From the NCBI RefSeq assembly GCF_027922425.1, contig NZ_BSFQ01000004.1:194464-258463 (forward strand): 64,000 nt of DNA, written 5' to 3'. The first letter of the stretch is position 1. Each line of letters begins with the position of its first letter. Both the position numbers and the translations under genes were made by a program. The notes under the pieces are model-generated. The model saw only the letters and a program-made list of their open reading frames with translations. It had not been told where the DNA came from and ran no database searches. This stretch comes from Pseudonocardia halophobica. Its GTDB lineage: Bacteria; Actinomycetota; Actinomycetes; Mycobacteriales; Pseudonocardiaceae. Shown piece after piece: positions 51,782 through 61,297 of the stretch.

Positions 51782-52711
51782 ATGACCGACAGGATTCTGC
51801 GACTGCAGCACGTGGAGGTCCGGGTCCCCGACCTGGAGCTGTGCACCGCCTACTACACCGAGGTCCTCGGCCTCGTCGAGACCGCGCGAGACACGAAGGA
51901 CGGCGTGGACCGCGTGTTCCTCAAGTGCTGGGACGAGCGTGAGCACCACTCCGTGATCCTCCGCCAGGCCCCGACCTACGGCCTCGACCACATGGCGTTC
52001 AAGGTCCGCGAGGCCGGCGACCTGGACCACTACACGGAGCGGCTGCAGGCGGCGAGCGTGCCGGTGAAGCGGTTCGCGGCCCGTGAGCTCGGCCCGGGCT
52101 GGGGCGAGGCGATCCGCTTCGAGGCGCCGTCGGGGCACGTCGTCGAGCTGACGCACGGCACCGAGCGGGTGGGCAACATGCTGCCGATGACCAACCCGCC
52201 GCCCCGCCCGCAGGACCTGGTGGGGATCGCGCCGCCGCGGCTGGACCACGTGTTCGTGATGGCCGAGGACGTCGACGGCTTCACCCGGTTCTTCACCGAG
52301 CTGCTCGACTTCCGGATGACCGAGCAGATCGTGGCGAACGACGGGCACCAGCTGGCCACGTTCCTCGAGCACAGCCACACCCCGCACGACCTCGCCGTCA
52401 TCACCGGCCCGAACGGGGCGCTGCACCACTTCGCCTTCTGGATGGACGATTGGAACGCGATCCGCGAGGCGGCGGACACGCTGGCCTACCACGGCGTCAC
52501 GATCGACGTGGCGCCCACGCGGCACGGCGTGACCCGCGGCTACACGACGTACTTCTTCGACCCCGTCGGCAACCGCAACGAGCTGTTCACCGGCGGGTAC
52601 TGGGTGGACCCGGACTTCGAGCCGATCACCTGGACCGAGGAGGAGATGGGCCGGGCGATCTTCTACTACCACCGGCAGGTCAACGAGCGCTTCTTCACGG
52701 TGCACTCGTGA
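51782..52711 (+). CDS. Extradiol (catechol 2,3-dioxygenase-type) ring-cleavage enzyme 2
   Basis: 309 residues, a tandem paralogue of the gene before it. The triad is again visible in LDHVFVMAEDV, GALHHFAFWMDDW and GNRNELFTGGYW. The first domain has diverged most. It could form a hetero-oligomer with enzyme 1 or take a differently substituted catechol. ATG 51782 is chosen; GTG 51770 would overlap the upstream stop (GTGA). Confidence 0.93.
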   Translation: MTDRILRLQHVEVRVPDLELCTAYYTEVLGLVETARDTKDGVDRVFLKCWDEREHHSVILRQAPTYGLDHMAFKVREAGDLDHYTERLQAASVPVKRFAARELGPGWGEAIRFEAPSGHVVELTHGTERVGNMLPMTNPPPRPQDLVGIAPPRLDHVFVMAEDVDGFTRFFTELLDFRMTEQIVANDGHQLATFLEHSHTPHDLAVITGPNGALHHFAFWMDDWNAIREAADTLAYHGVTIDVAPTRHGVTRGYTTYFFDPVGNRNELFTGGYWVDPDFEPITWTEEEMGRAIFYYHRQVNERFFTVHS

Positions 52712-52784
52712 GCGAGCTTGCGAGCGAACCATTCAGCACAGCAGTCCTACGAACGGCACCGACGAGCGTCAGCGAGGAGGAGGC

Positions 52785-53861
52785 GTGAGTGCGCCGACGG
52801 ACCCCCGCAAGATCGACCGTTACGAGGCGCCGAACTACCTGGCGCGGTACCGGGAGCGGCAGAGCCGGCGCGGCGGCGGCGACGGGGCGGCGGCCGCCGG
52901 CCGGTTCGCGGCGCCCGTGGAGGCGGGCGCCGCCGAGGCCCCCGCCGAGCCGCTGTACCTCCGCCGCTTCCGCGAGCGCGGCGCCGCACCCTCACCGAAG
53001 GTCGAGTACGAGGGCGCGGCGTTCACCCCCGAGCTGGCCGAGGCGACCCGCGGCAAGGAGGTCGCCGCACCGGTCGGCCGCCGGGCGAACGAGAGGATCG
53101 TCTGCGAGATCTCGATCATCCGGCACGGCATCACCCAGGGCTACTCCACCGACGCCGGCCTGACGCCGATGGGTGGCTGGCAGGCGCACCGCCGCGGGCA
53201 CGAGCTGGCCCGCCGCTGGGACTCCGGGGACAAGGTGCGGCTGGTCTGCGCGGCCACCAACCGGGCCCGGCAGACCGCGGAGCAGATCTACCGGGGGGCG
53301 CAGGACGGGCTGCGGATGTGGGGCCACGACGTCGAGCTGTCGGAGCCCGAACCCGTGCCCGAGCTGCGGAACTTCGGCGTCTGGACGCCGGACGGGCTGC
53401 GCGACGTCACGTCGTCGTTCCGCCGGTACCAGTCCGAGATGGAGAAGCTGGAGCGGATGGCCGTCGGCGACCGGCCCCGCTGGCTCGTCGAGATCGACCG
53501 CTTCTACCGGACCCAGCTGGGCGGGGCGGACCCGATCCAGATGTGGCTGACCATCCCGATGATGTACTTCGAGCCGCCGGCCGTGTGCGTGCGCCGCTTC
53601 TGGCGCGGCTTCCACCGGCTCATGCGGGAGGCGGCCCGACCGGCCACCGGACAGCACCGCATCGTGGCCGCCACCCACTCGGGTCCGATGCGCGCGTTCG
53701 CGACCTGGGCGCACGGCTACGACCCGGGCGAGCCCTTGAACACCGAGGAGATCCGGGTGAAGCTCCGCGAGGGTGGCCGCACCGCGTTCGTCTCCTACCG
53801 GAACCGGGTGACCGAGGTGCACGTGCCGCCCGCCGACGAGTTCCCGGACTGGGAGGCCTGA
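52785..53861 (+). CDS. Histidine-phosphatase-superfamily protein in the catabolic operon
   Basis: 358 residues, longer than typical (~200-230). The catalytic motif CEISIIRHGITQG (RHG, His ~114), RARQTAEQIYRG and AATHSGPMRAFATWAHG (second His) are intact. The first ~95 residues are polar and Arg/Ala-rich without known domain. The family dephosphorylates phospho-His, sugar or small aryl phosphates. Its place after two ring-cleavage enzymes, in an island with a PpsAB-like aryl kinase, makes an aryl-phosphate phosphatase an attractive guess. GTG 52785 follows GAGGAGGAGG. Confidence 0.85.
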   Translation: MSAPTDPRKIDRYEAPNYLARYRERQSRRGGGDGAAAAGRFAAPVEAGAAEAPAEPLYLRRFRERGAAPSPKVEYEGAAFTPELAEATRGKEVAAPVGRRANERIVCEISIIRHGITQGYSTDAGLTPMGGWQAHRRGHELARRWDSGDKVRLVCAATNRARQTAEQIYRGAQDGLRMWGHDVELSEPEPVPELRNFGVWTPDGLRDVTSSFRRYQSEMEKLERMAVGDRPRWLVEIDRFYRTQLGGADPIQMWLTIPMMYFEPPAVCVRRFWRGFHRLMREAARPATGQHRIVAATHSGPMRAFATWAHGYDPGEPLNTEEIRVKLREGGRTAFVSYRNRVTEVHVPPADEFPDWEA

Positions 53862-53865
53862 CGCG

Positions 53866-54708
53866 ATGACGCTCGCCGCCGACACCACCGACGCTGCCGG
53901 ACGGGCCCTCCGGGACGATCCCCCGCTGCTGGTCCCCGAGTCCCCCGAACCCGACTCGCCGCTGCGCTCGGTGGCGATCGCGATGGCGGTGCTGGACTGC
54001 TTCGGGGACGAGGCCGAGCTGGGGGCCACGAAGGTCGCGCAACGCCTGGGCGTCGCCAAGAGCACGGCCTGCCGGATGCTCGCCGCGCTGGCCTCGGGCG
54101 GGTTGCTGGAGCGCACGCCCTCCGGGCGCTACCGGCTGGGCCTGCGGCTGTTCGAGATCGGGCAGCTGGCGGTCGACCGGCTGATGCTGCGCGAGGTGTC
54201 GCTGCCGGTGCTCGGCGAGCTGCGCGAGGTGCTGCGGGAGACCGCGCAGCTCGCGGTCCCGGTGGGCGCCGACGTCCTGTACGTCGACCGGCTGGAGGGC
54301 GCGGGCGTCGGGACGATGTTCCACACGGAGATGTACCGGCGCGGGCCCGGGCACTCCTCGAGCGCCGGCAAGGCGATGGCGGCGGTCAACCCGGCGATGG
54401 CGCGCGCGATCCTGCAGCGCGGCTTCGAGCGGCGGACGCCGTTCACGATCGTCGACCCGGGGCGGTACCGGCAGGTGCTCCGCCAGGTCCGGACGGACGG
54501 CTACGCCGCCTCCCGCGAGGAGCACACGCTGGGGATGTCGTCGGTGGCCGCGCCGGTCGTCGTCACGCGCGGGGACCGGCGGGTGGCGGTCGCGGCGATC
54601 TCGGTGGTCGGGACGACCTCACGGGTCCTGGGCGCCCGCAAGGTCGCGGTGGTGCAGAGTGTCCGGAGGGCGGCGGCGACGGTGTCGGCGCTGTTGGCGC
54701 GTTCGTAG
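53866..54708 (+). CDS. IclR-family regulator (divergent paralogue C)
   Basis: 280 residues with a ~35-residue disordered N-terminus. The HTH is LGATKVAQRLGVAKSTACRML. The effector domain has GADVLYVDRLEGAGVGTMF, SSSAGKAMAAVNP and TLGMSSVAAPVV. It is less similar to the other two, so it may have a different operator. It starts four bases after the phosphatase gene and is followed by the oxidoreductase, consistent with local control. Confidence 0.91.
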   Translation: MTLAADTTDAAGRALRDDPPLLVPESPEPDSPLRSVAIAMAVLDCFGDEAELGATKVAQRLGVAKSTACRMLAALASGGLLERTPSGRYRLGLRLFEIGQLAVDRLMLREVSLPVLGELREVLRETAQLAVPVGADVLYVDRLEGAGVGTMFHTEMYRRGPGHSSSAGKAMAAVNPAMARAILQRGFERRTPFTIVDPGRYRQVLRQVRTDGYAASREEHTLGMSSVAAPVVVTRGDRRVAVAAISVVGTTSRVLGARKVAVVQSVRRAAATVSALLARS

Positions 54709-54716
54709 GGGGCATC

Positions 54717-57700
54717 GTGGCCGTCGAGTTCGATCTGGGGACCCGGTACCGGACGGACGGCGGCCCCGCCCTCGTCACGGGGGTGCAGGCGATCGCGCGG
54801 CTGCTGGTGGAGCAGCACGCCGCCGACGCGGCCGCGGGACTCCGGACCGCGTCGTTCGTCTCCGGGTACCAGGGCAGTCCGCTGGGCGGGCTGGACAAGA
54901 CCCTCGCCGCGCTGCCGGAGCTCACCGAGAGCGCGGGCCTGCGGTTCGTGCCCGGGGTCAACGAGGAGCTGGCCGCGACCGCCGTGTGGGGCAGCCAGGT
55001 CGAGGTGCCGGGCCACGAGCGGACCGTCGACGGCGCGGTCGGCGTCTGGTACGGCAAGGCGCCCGGCGTGGACCGGGCCGGCGACCCCTTCCGGCACGGC
55101 AACATCTGCGGCGCCCACCCGCGGGGCGGCGTCCTCGTGCTGGCCGGCGACGACCCGGGCTGCAAGTCCTCGACGATCCCGTGCGTCTCGGAGCGGACCC
55201 TGGCCGGCTACGGCCTGCCGGTGCTGTACCCGGCGGATGCGGCGGACGTCGTGCGGTTGGGCCGGTACGGCATCGCGCTCAGCCGGGCTTCGGGCATGTG
55301 GGTGGGGCTGAAGATCACCGCCGACGTGGCCGACGGCGTGTACACGCTCGACCCGGCCGAGGTGTCCGACCTGGACATCACGGTCCCGGAGCTCGAGTGG
55401 GAGGGCCGGCCCTGGCGGTACCGGCAGTACCCGATGCTCGTGCCGCCCTCGTCGCTGGAGGCCGAGGCGCAGCTGTACGGGCCGCGCTGGGCGATGGTCC
55501 GGGCGTTCCTGGCCGCCAACCCGGTCGACGTCCCGGTCGACCCCGCGCCGGGGGCGACGATCGGGATCGTGGCCGCCGGGAAGGCGTTCGGCGACGTCCG
55601 GCAGGCCCTGCGCGACCTCGGCGTCGACTCGGGCGTGCGGCTGCTGAAGCTCGGCGCGGTCCACCCGCTCGAGCGGGAGCGGCTGCGGGCCTTCGCCGCC
55701 GGGCTCGACACCGTGCTGGTGGTGGAGGAGAAGGCGCCGTTCGTCGAGACGGCGGTGCGCGACGCCCTGTACGGCACGGCCGACGCGCCCGCGGTGCTCG
55801 GTGCGGCCGACGCATCGGGCGCCCCGCTGGTGCCGCAGGCGGGCGAGCTCACCGCGGCGGTGCTGGCCGGGCCGTTGCGCCGCGTGCTGCGCGACCGCCT
55901 GCCGCTCGCGGCGCCGAGGTCCGCCCCGCCGCCGTTGGAGCTGCTGCCGGTCGCCCGCACCCCGTACTTCTGCTCCGGCTGCCCGCACAACCGCTCGACC
56001 GTGGTCCCGGAGGGGGCGGTGGCCGGGGGCGGCATCGGCTGCCACGCGATGGTCGCGCTCACCCACCGCGAGGTCAGCGAGGTCGGGTCGATCACGCAGA
56101 TGGGCGGCGAGGGCGCGCAGTGGATCGGGCAGGCGCCGTTCACCACCGCCGGCCACATGTTCCAGAACATGGGCGACGGCACGTTCGCGCACTCCGGGCA
56201 GCTGGCCGTGCAGGCGTGCGTGGCCGCCGGCGTGACGATCACCTACAAGCTCCTCTACAACCGCGCGGTCGCGATGACCGGCGGGCAGGACGCCGAGGGC
56301 GGGCTCGAGGTGCCCGCGCTAGCCGCGAAACTGCTGGCCGAGGGTGTCGCGAAGATCATCGTGTGCGCCGACGAGCCGCACCGGTTCCGCGACCTGCCGC
56401 CGCTGCCGAAGGGCGTGGACCTCTGGCACCGGGACCGCTTCGACGAGGCGCAGCGGATGCTGGGGGACACCCCGGGCGTCACGGTGCTGATCTACGACCA
56501 GCGGTGCGCCGCGGAGTCCCGGCGGCTGCGCAAGCGCGGCGCGATCCCGGTCCGGCCCACCCGCGTCGTGATCAACGAGGCCGTGTGCGAGGGCTGCGGC
56601 GACTGCGGGGCGAAGTCGAACTGCCTGTCGGTGCAGCCGATCGACACGGAGTTCGGCCGCAAGACGCGCATCGACCAGACCTCGTGCAACACCGACTACT
56701 CGTGCCTCGCCGGGGACTGCCCGTCGTTCGTCACCGTCGAGTCGCCCGGCGGCCGGGCGGCGCGCCGCGAGCGCCCGGAGCCGCCGCCGGTGCCCGACGT
56801 CGCGGTGCCGGAGGCCGGCGACGTCTTCCTGGCCGGCATCGGCGGGACCGGCATCGTCACGGTCAACCAGGTCCTCGGCTCGGCCGCGGTGCGCGACGGC
56901 CGCGCGGTCCACGGCGTGGACCAGACCGGGCTCTCGCAGAAGGCCGGCCCGGTCGTCTCGCACCTGCGGGTGGGGGACCCCGCGGTCGTCGGCCCGGCGA
57001 ACCGGGTCGGCACCGCGGACTGCTACCTGGCGTTCGACGCGCTGGTCGGGGCGGACTCCCGCTACCTCGCCGTCGCCGCGGAGGACCGGACCACTGCCGT
57101 CGTCTCGACGAGTCCGGTGCCGACCGGGGCGCAGGTCCGGGACGCGGGCGTGACCCCGCCGGCCGCCGACGAGCTGGTGGCGCGGATCGCGGGGCGGTCC
57201 CGCGAGGTCGTCACGCTCGACGCGCAGGCCGCGGCGGAGGCCCTGTTCGGCGACGCGATGCCGGCGAACCTGCTGTTGGTGGGCGCGGCCTACCAGGCGG
57301 GGGTGCTGCCCGTGACGGCCGCGGCGGTCGAGTGGGCCATCGAGCTCAACGGCGTGGCGGTCGCGGCCAACACCGCAGCGTTCCGGTGGGGCCGGGCGGC
57401 GGTGGCCGATCCGTCGGCCTTCGCGGCCGCGGTGCCGTCGGCGGCCGTGCGGGACCCCGAGCCCCCCGGACCGGCCCCGGCTCTCGACCTGGGCGAGCTG
57501 GCGGGGGAGACCCGGCGGCTGGTCGAGGTCCGCGCCGCCGAGCTGGTCGCCTACCAGTCGGAGCGGACGGCCCGCGCGTACGTCGCCGACGTGCGGGCGG
57601 TGTGGCGGGCCGAGCGTGAGCTGGGCGTGGACACCCGGTTCTCCGAGGCCGTGGCGCGCGGGCTGCACCGGCTCACCGCGTACAAGGACGAGTACGAGGT

Positions 57701-58142
57701 GGCTCGCCTGCTCACCGACCCGGCGTTCGAGGCCCGGCTCGCCGCCGAGGTGCCGGGCGGCACGCGGCTGCGGTACCGGCTGCACCCGCCGGTGCTCAAG
57801 GCGCTGGGGCGGCGGCGGAAGATCGCGTTCGGCCCGTGGATGCGGCCGGTGCTGCGCACGCTCGCGAAGGGCAAGGTCGTGCGCGGCACCGCGCTCGACC
57901 CGTTCGGCCGCACCGGGATCCGCAGGCTGGAGCGCGCGCTGCGGGACGAGTACCGGGCGATGGTGCTGCGGCTCGCGGAGGGGCTCACCGCGGACACCTA
58001 CGAGGCGGCGGTGGCAGCGGCCGGGGCGGCGGAGCTGGTCCGCGGCTACGAGGACGTCAAGCTGGCCGGGGTGGCGCGCTACCGGGCCCGGCTGGCGGAG
58101 CTCGGCCTCGGGGACGCCGCGGACTCCGACGGCGGCTCTTGA
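54717..58142 (+). CDS. Indolepyruvate:ferredoxin-oxidoreductase-like fused 2-oxoacid oxidoreductase
   Basis: 1141 residues, fused chains of an IorA/IorB-type enzyme. The N-terminal pyrimidine-binding domain has SFVSGYQGSPLGGLDKTL. The thiamine domain has CSGCPHNRSTVVPEGAVAGG and GIGCHAMVAL. CEGCGDCGAKSNCLSVQP (~624-641) and later cysteines (CNTDYSCLAGDC) match the iron-sulfur linker, and VFLAGIGGTGIVTVNQVLG starts the gamma domain. It oxidatively decarboxylates an aryl-2-oxoacid to an acyl-CoA. Placed last in the operon, it may act on phenylpyruvate-like compounds or another oxoacid of the pathway. GTG 54717 follows a GGGGG tract. Confidence 0.9.
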   Translation: MAVEFDLGTRYRTDGGPALVTGVQAIARLLVEQHAADAAAGLRTASFVSGYQGSPLGGLDKTLAALPELTESAGLRFVPGVNEELAATAVWGSQVEVPGHERTVDGAVGVWYGKAPGVDRAGDPFRHGNICGAHPRGGVLVLAGDDPGCKSSTIPCVSERTLAGYGLPVLYPADAADVVRLGRYGIALSRASGMWVGLKITADVADGVYTLDPAEVSDLDITVPELEWEGRPWRYRQYPMLVPPSSLEAEAQLYGPRWAMVRAFLAANPVDVPVDPAPGATIGIVAAGKAFGDVRQALRDLGVDSGVRLLKLGAVHPLERERLRAFAAGLDTVLVVEEKAPFVETAVRDALYGTADAPAVLGAADASGAPLVPQAGELTAAVLAGPLRRVLRDRLPLAAPRSAPPPLELLPVARTPYFCSGCPHNRSTVVPEGAVAGGGIGCHAMVALTHREVSEVGSITQMGGEGAQWIGQAPFTTAGHMFQNMGDGTFAHSGQLAVQACVAAGVTITYKLLYNRAVAMTGGQDAEGGLEVPALAAKLLAEGVAKIIVCADEPHRFRDLPPLPKGVDLWHRDRFDEAQRMLGDTPGVTVLIYDQRCAAESRRLRKRGAIPVRPTRVVINEAVCEGCGDCGAKSNCLSVQPIDTEFGRKTRIDQTSCNTDYSCLAGDCPSFVTVESPGGRAARRERPEPPPVPDVAVPEAGDVFLAGIGGTGIVTVNQVLGSAAVRDGRAVHGVDQTGLSQKAGPVVSHLRVGDPAVVGPANRVGTADCYLAFDALVGADSRYLAVAAEDRTTAVVSTSPVPTGAQVRDAGVTPPAADELVARIAGRSREVVTLDAQAAAEALFGDAMPANLLLVGAAYQAGVLPVTAAAVEWAIELNGVAVAANTAAFRWGRAAVADPSAFAAAVPSAAVRDPEPPGPAPALDLGELAGETRRLVEVRAAELVAYQSERTARAYVADVRAVWRAERELGVDTRFSEAVARGLHRLTAYKDEYEVARLLTDPAFEARLAAEVPGGTRLRYRLHPPVLKALGRRRKIAFGPWMRPVLRTLAKGKVVRGTALDPFGRTGIRRLERALRDEYRAMVLRLAEGLTADTYEAAVAAAGAAELVRGYEDVKLAGVARYRARLAELGLGDAADSDGGS

Positions 58143-58561
58143 CGCGCCGGGGACGAGCCGTTCCTGATCAGGTGATCCAGGTCCCGTAACGCCGTTTGCC
58201 CTGCGGTGCTCGCGTTACCCCGGTGACCGCGCGCACAAGGCGGCCACAGTCTGTGACCATTCGGGTGCCCTCGGCGACGACGAGCGGGGCGTGGCGCCCG
58301 TCCGTGCGGTGAACGGCAGGCGAACGACCCGCGTGTCGCGCCGACACGCCGGATCCGGCGCGGTCCGGCCACTCGGCGCGCCACCCGATCCGGTGGTCTC
58401 GCCGAACGCAACGGGACCGGGACAACGGGTACCCGGCGCCGCTAGCGTCGTCCGCGGATCACGACGAGGTCACGAAGAGGACTCCGGGCCGGCATCCCCG
58501 AGCCGACCCGGTCCGGCCCCCCACCGGATGTCCGGCCCCGTCACGATCCGGAAGGAAGATC
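58143..58561. other. 419-base leader region before the M23 peptidase gene, no gene seen
   Basis: No credible reading frame is present on either strand. Inverted repeats include GCGTGTCG-CGC-CGACACGC (58331-58349) and the palindrome CGCCGGATCCGGCG (58347-58360). A long structured 5' leader is common for cell-wall hydrolase genes in actinobacteria (often a cyclic di-AMP riboswitch), but I could not find that riboswitch's conserved core here. Confidence 0.5.
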
Positions 58562-59605
58562 GTGGCACGGCATCGCTCCCCCCAGGGCCGTCGCGCGATC
58601 GCCGGGCCACCGCTGCCCGCCCCCGCGGCGGCAGCGGGGCCCGGCGGCCTGCGAACGAGCCTCCCGCTCCCCAGCGGCTCCCCGTCGCTGACGCCTGCGC
58701 TGTCCCCGGCGCTGTCCCTGTCGTCCCCGCCCGCGGGCCTGACGTCGCTGCAGGCCCGCATGGCCGCGGTCGTCGCCGTCGGTGGCGTGGTCGCGGCGGC
58801 CGGGCAGGCCGCCTACTCCGGTGCGCTCCCCGACCTGGAGTCCGGGGCCAACGCCCTGCGCGCGGGCCTCGTCGAGCTGACCGCCGGGGCGTCCGTCCTC
58901 GCGGGCGACCTCGACACCGGCGACACCGGGACGGCGAACGCGGACGCCATCGCCGACCTGGCCGGCCGTCAGGTGCGCGTCCCGCTCGCGCCCGTCGCCG
59001 CGCCGCCCGCGGTGGCCGCTCCGGGCACGGTCGCCGGCCCGGTGACCGGCGCGGACGTCGTGGCCGACGTGGTCAAGGCCGCCGACCTGCACCAGGCCGC
59101 CGCCGACGCCGCCCGCAAGGCGGCCGAGGAGGCCGAGGCCGCGCGGAAGGCTGCCGAGGCGGAAGCTGCGCGGCAGGCCGAGGAGCTGGCGAAGCTCGGC
59201 GCCGCGCGCGCCGCCGGCGGCGGGATCCAGATGGTGCTCGGGCGGGTGTCGTCGGGCTTCGGCATCCGCGGCGGCGTCCCGCACCAGGGCCTCGACATCG
59301 CGGCGCCGATCGGCACGCCGATCCACGTCCCGCTGGCCGGCACGGTGATCAGCTCCGGCCCGGCGAGCGGCTTCGGGCTGTGGGTCCGGGTGCAGCACGC
59401 GGACGGCACGATCACCACCTACGGCCACATCAACCGGTCGCTGGTGAGCGTGGGTCAGCAGGTGGAGGCCGGGCAGCAGATCGCCGAGGTCGGCAACCGC
59501 GGCCAGTCCACCGGCCCGCACCTGCACATCGAGGTCACCACGCCGGCCGGCACGAAGATCAACCCCAAGCCGTGGCTCGACGAGCAGGGGATCGGCTACA
59601 CCTGA
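58562..59605 (+). CDS. M23-family peptidase (LytM/NlpD-like) with coiled-coil linker
   Basis: 347 residues. The N-terminus is Pro/Ala-rich, with a hydrophobic stretch (MAAVVAVGGVVAAAGQAA, ~66-83) that can act as membrane anchor or uncleaved signal. An Ala/Glu/Lys coiled coil spans ~178-216. The C-terminal M23 domain has SSGFGIRGGVPHQGLDIAAP (His ~241, Asp) and GPHLHIEV (catalytic and zinc His ~320-322). It should cut or regulate cutting of peptidoglycan cross-links outside the membrane. GTG 58562 follows GGAAGGAAGATC. Confidence 0.9.
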   Translation: MARHRSPQGRRAIAGPPLPAPAAAAGPGGLRTSLPLPSGSPSLTPALSPALSLSSPPAGLTSLQARMAAVVAVGGVVAAAGQAAYSGALPDLESGANALRAGLVELTAGASVLAGDLDTGDTGTANADAIADLAGRQVRVPLAPVAAPPAVAAPGTVAGPVTGADVVADVVKAADLHQAAADAARKAAEEAEAARKAAEAEAARQAEELAKLGAARAAGGGIQMVLGRVSSGFGIRGGVPHQGLDIAAPIGTPIHVPLAGTVISSGPASGFGLWVRVQHADGTITTYGHINRSLVSVGQQVEAGQQIAEVGNRGQSTGPHLHIEVTTPAGTKINPKPWLDEQGIGYT

Positions 59606-59617
59606 GTCGGGCGCCGT

Positions 59618-61027
59618 CTAGCGGTACGCCTCGAGCGCGCGGATCTTGTTCGTCACGTCCAGTGCGGCGACCTTGTAGGCCTCGGAGAGCGTCGGGTAGT
59701 TCAGCACCGTGTCGACGAGGTAGTCGACGGTCCCGCCGCAGCCCATGATCGCCTGGCCGATGTGGACGAGGTCGGTGGCGTTGGTGCCGAACACGTGCAC
59801 GCCCAGCAGCGTCCGGTCCTCCGTGGAGACCAGCAGCTTGAGCATGCCGTAGGAGTCGCCGACGATCGCGCCGCGGGCCAGCTCGCGGTAGCGCGAGATC
59901 CCGACCTCGTACGGCGTGGCGGTCTCGGTCAGCTCGGCCTCCGTCCTCCCGCAGTACGAGATCTCCGGGACGGTGTATATGCCGATCGGCTGCAGGCCGT
60001 GCAGCTCGCGGGCGGGCTCGCCGAACGCGTGGTACGCGGCCAGCCGGCCCTGGTCCATGCTGGTCGCGGCGAGGGCGGGGAAGCCGATCACGTCCCCCAC
60101 CGCGTAGATGTGCTCGACCTCGGTCCGGTAGTGCTGGTCGACGGCGATGCGGCCGCGCTTGTCGGCCGTGAGGTTCGCCTTGTCCAGCGCCAGCTCGTCC
60201 GTGACGCCCTGCCGGCCGGCCGAGTACATGACCATGTCGGCCGGGATCTTCTTGCCGCTGGCCAGTGAGGTGATCGTGCCCTTGGCGGTGTTCTCCACAC
60301 GGGCGACCTCCTCGCCGAAGCGGAACGACACGCCCTGGTCGCGCAGGTGGAACTTCAGCGACTCGACGACCTCGGGGTCGCAGAAGTCCAGCATGTTCGG
60401 CCGCTTCTCGACGACCGTGACCTTGGTGCCGAGCGCCGCGAACATCGAGGCGTACTCGATGCCGATGACCCCCGCGCCGACCACGACCATGGACGTGGGG
60501 ACGCGGTGCAGGTGCAGCACCGCGTCGGAGTCCACGACGTGGTACTCGTCGTCGTCGAACTCGACCTCCGGCGGCCGGGCCGGCCTGGTGCCGGTCGCGA
60601 TCACGACGTACTCGGCGGTGACGGTGCTGTGGTCGCCGCGCTCGGCCCCGCTCACCGTGACGGTGTGCGGGTCCTCGAAGTGCGCGGTGCCGCCGAGGAT
60701 GTCGACGTGGTTGCGCAGCAGCTGGTTGCGGATGATCTCCACCTCGCGGCCCACCACGTGCTGCGTGCGCGCGAGCAGGTCCGCGATGGTGATCTCCGAC
60801 TTGACCCGGTAGCTCGCGCCGTACATCTCCCGCTGCGCGAACCCGGTCAGGTAGAGGACCGCCTCGCGCAACGTCTTCGATGGGATCGTCCCCGTGTTGA
60901 CGCAGACGCCGCCCATCATGTCGCGGCGTTCCGCGATCGCCACCCGCTTGCCGAGCTTGGCCGCGGCGATCGCCGCCTTCTGCCCGCCCGGGCCCGAACC
61001 GATCACCAGCAGGTCGTAGTCGTACAC
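59618..61027 (-). CDS. sthA: Soluble (Si-specific) NAD(P)+ transhydrogenase
   Basis: 469 residues. [20 protein letters not shown] binds [23 protein letters not shown] has a single Cys instead of the redox CxxxxC of lipoamide dehydrogenases, as in Sth[17 protein letters not shown] binds NAD(P), and the dimerisation domain ends [10 protein letters not shown]. It transfers hydride between NADPH and NAD+ in the cytoplasm. GTG 61027 follows GGGAGGACGG. Proximity to the IdeR-type gene and galE mirrors mycobacteria (ideR Rv2711, sthA Rv2713). Confidence 0.92.
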   Translation of the reverse strand: MYDYDLLVIGSGPGGQKAAIAAAKLGKRVAIAERRDMMGGVCVNTGTIPSKTLREAVLYLTGFAQREMYGASYRVKSEITIADLLARTQHVVGREVEIIRNQLLRNHVDILGGTAHFEDPHTVTVSGAERGDHSTVTAEYVVIATGTRPARPPEVEFDDDEYHVVDSDAVLHLHRVPTSMVVVGAGVIGIEYASMFAALGTKVTVVEKRPNMLDFCDPEVVESLKFHLRDQGVSFRFGEEVARVENTAKGTITSLASGKKIPADMVMYSAGRQGVTDELALDKANLTADKRGRIAVDQHYRTEVEHIYAVGDVIGFPALAATSMDQGRLAAYHAFGEPARELHGLQPIGIYTVPEISYCGRTEAELTETATPYEVGISRYRELARGAIVGDSYGMLKLLVSTEDRTLLGVHVFGTNATDLVHIGQAIMGCGGTVDYLVDTVLNYPTLSEAYKVAALDVTNKIRALEAYR

Positions 61028-61297
61028 CGACCGTCCTCCCGTGCGCGTGTGGTGCGCCGTGCGCCCGGCCTCGCGATCACGCACGCCGGGGGACGCGCTG
61101 CTTCCCGGTCAGGGTTCCCCTGCGCGTTCACGAGGGCAACCACAGGACGTTACAACTGTGCGACGACAGGACGACCGATCCGGGGCGCGGCCGGGCCGCT
61201 CGGTCCACAGGGTCCGGTGGGGGCCGCGGTTTCCGGTGCCCGGCGCGGCGGTTCTCCACAGCCGCGACAGCTTCTCTCGCCGCCGTCGGTTGTGCGG

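Noticed and set aside
34118..58142. Integrated mobile element carrying the catabolic island
   Set aside because: No integrase, transposase, tRNA attachment site or flanking long repeat was seen, and codon usage matches the neighbours; acquisition by transfer remains possible but unsupported.
58143..58561. Cyclic di-AMP riboswitch before the M23 peptidase gene
   Set aside because: The gene context is right, but the conserved core of that riboswitch could not be found; only generic hairpins are present.
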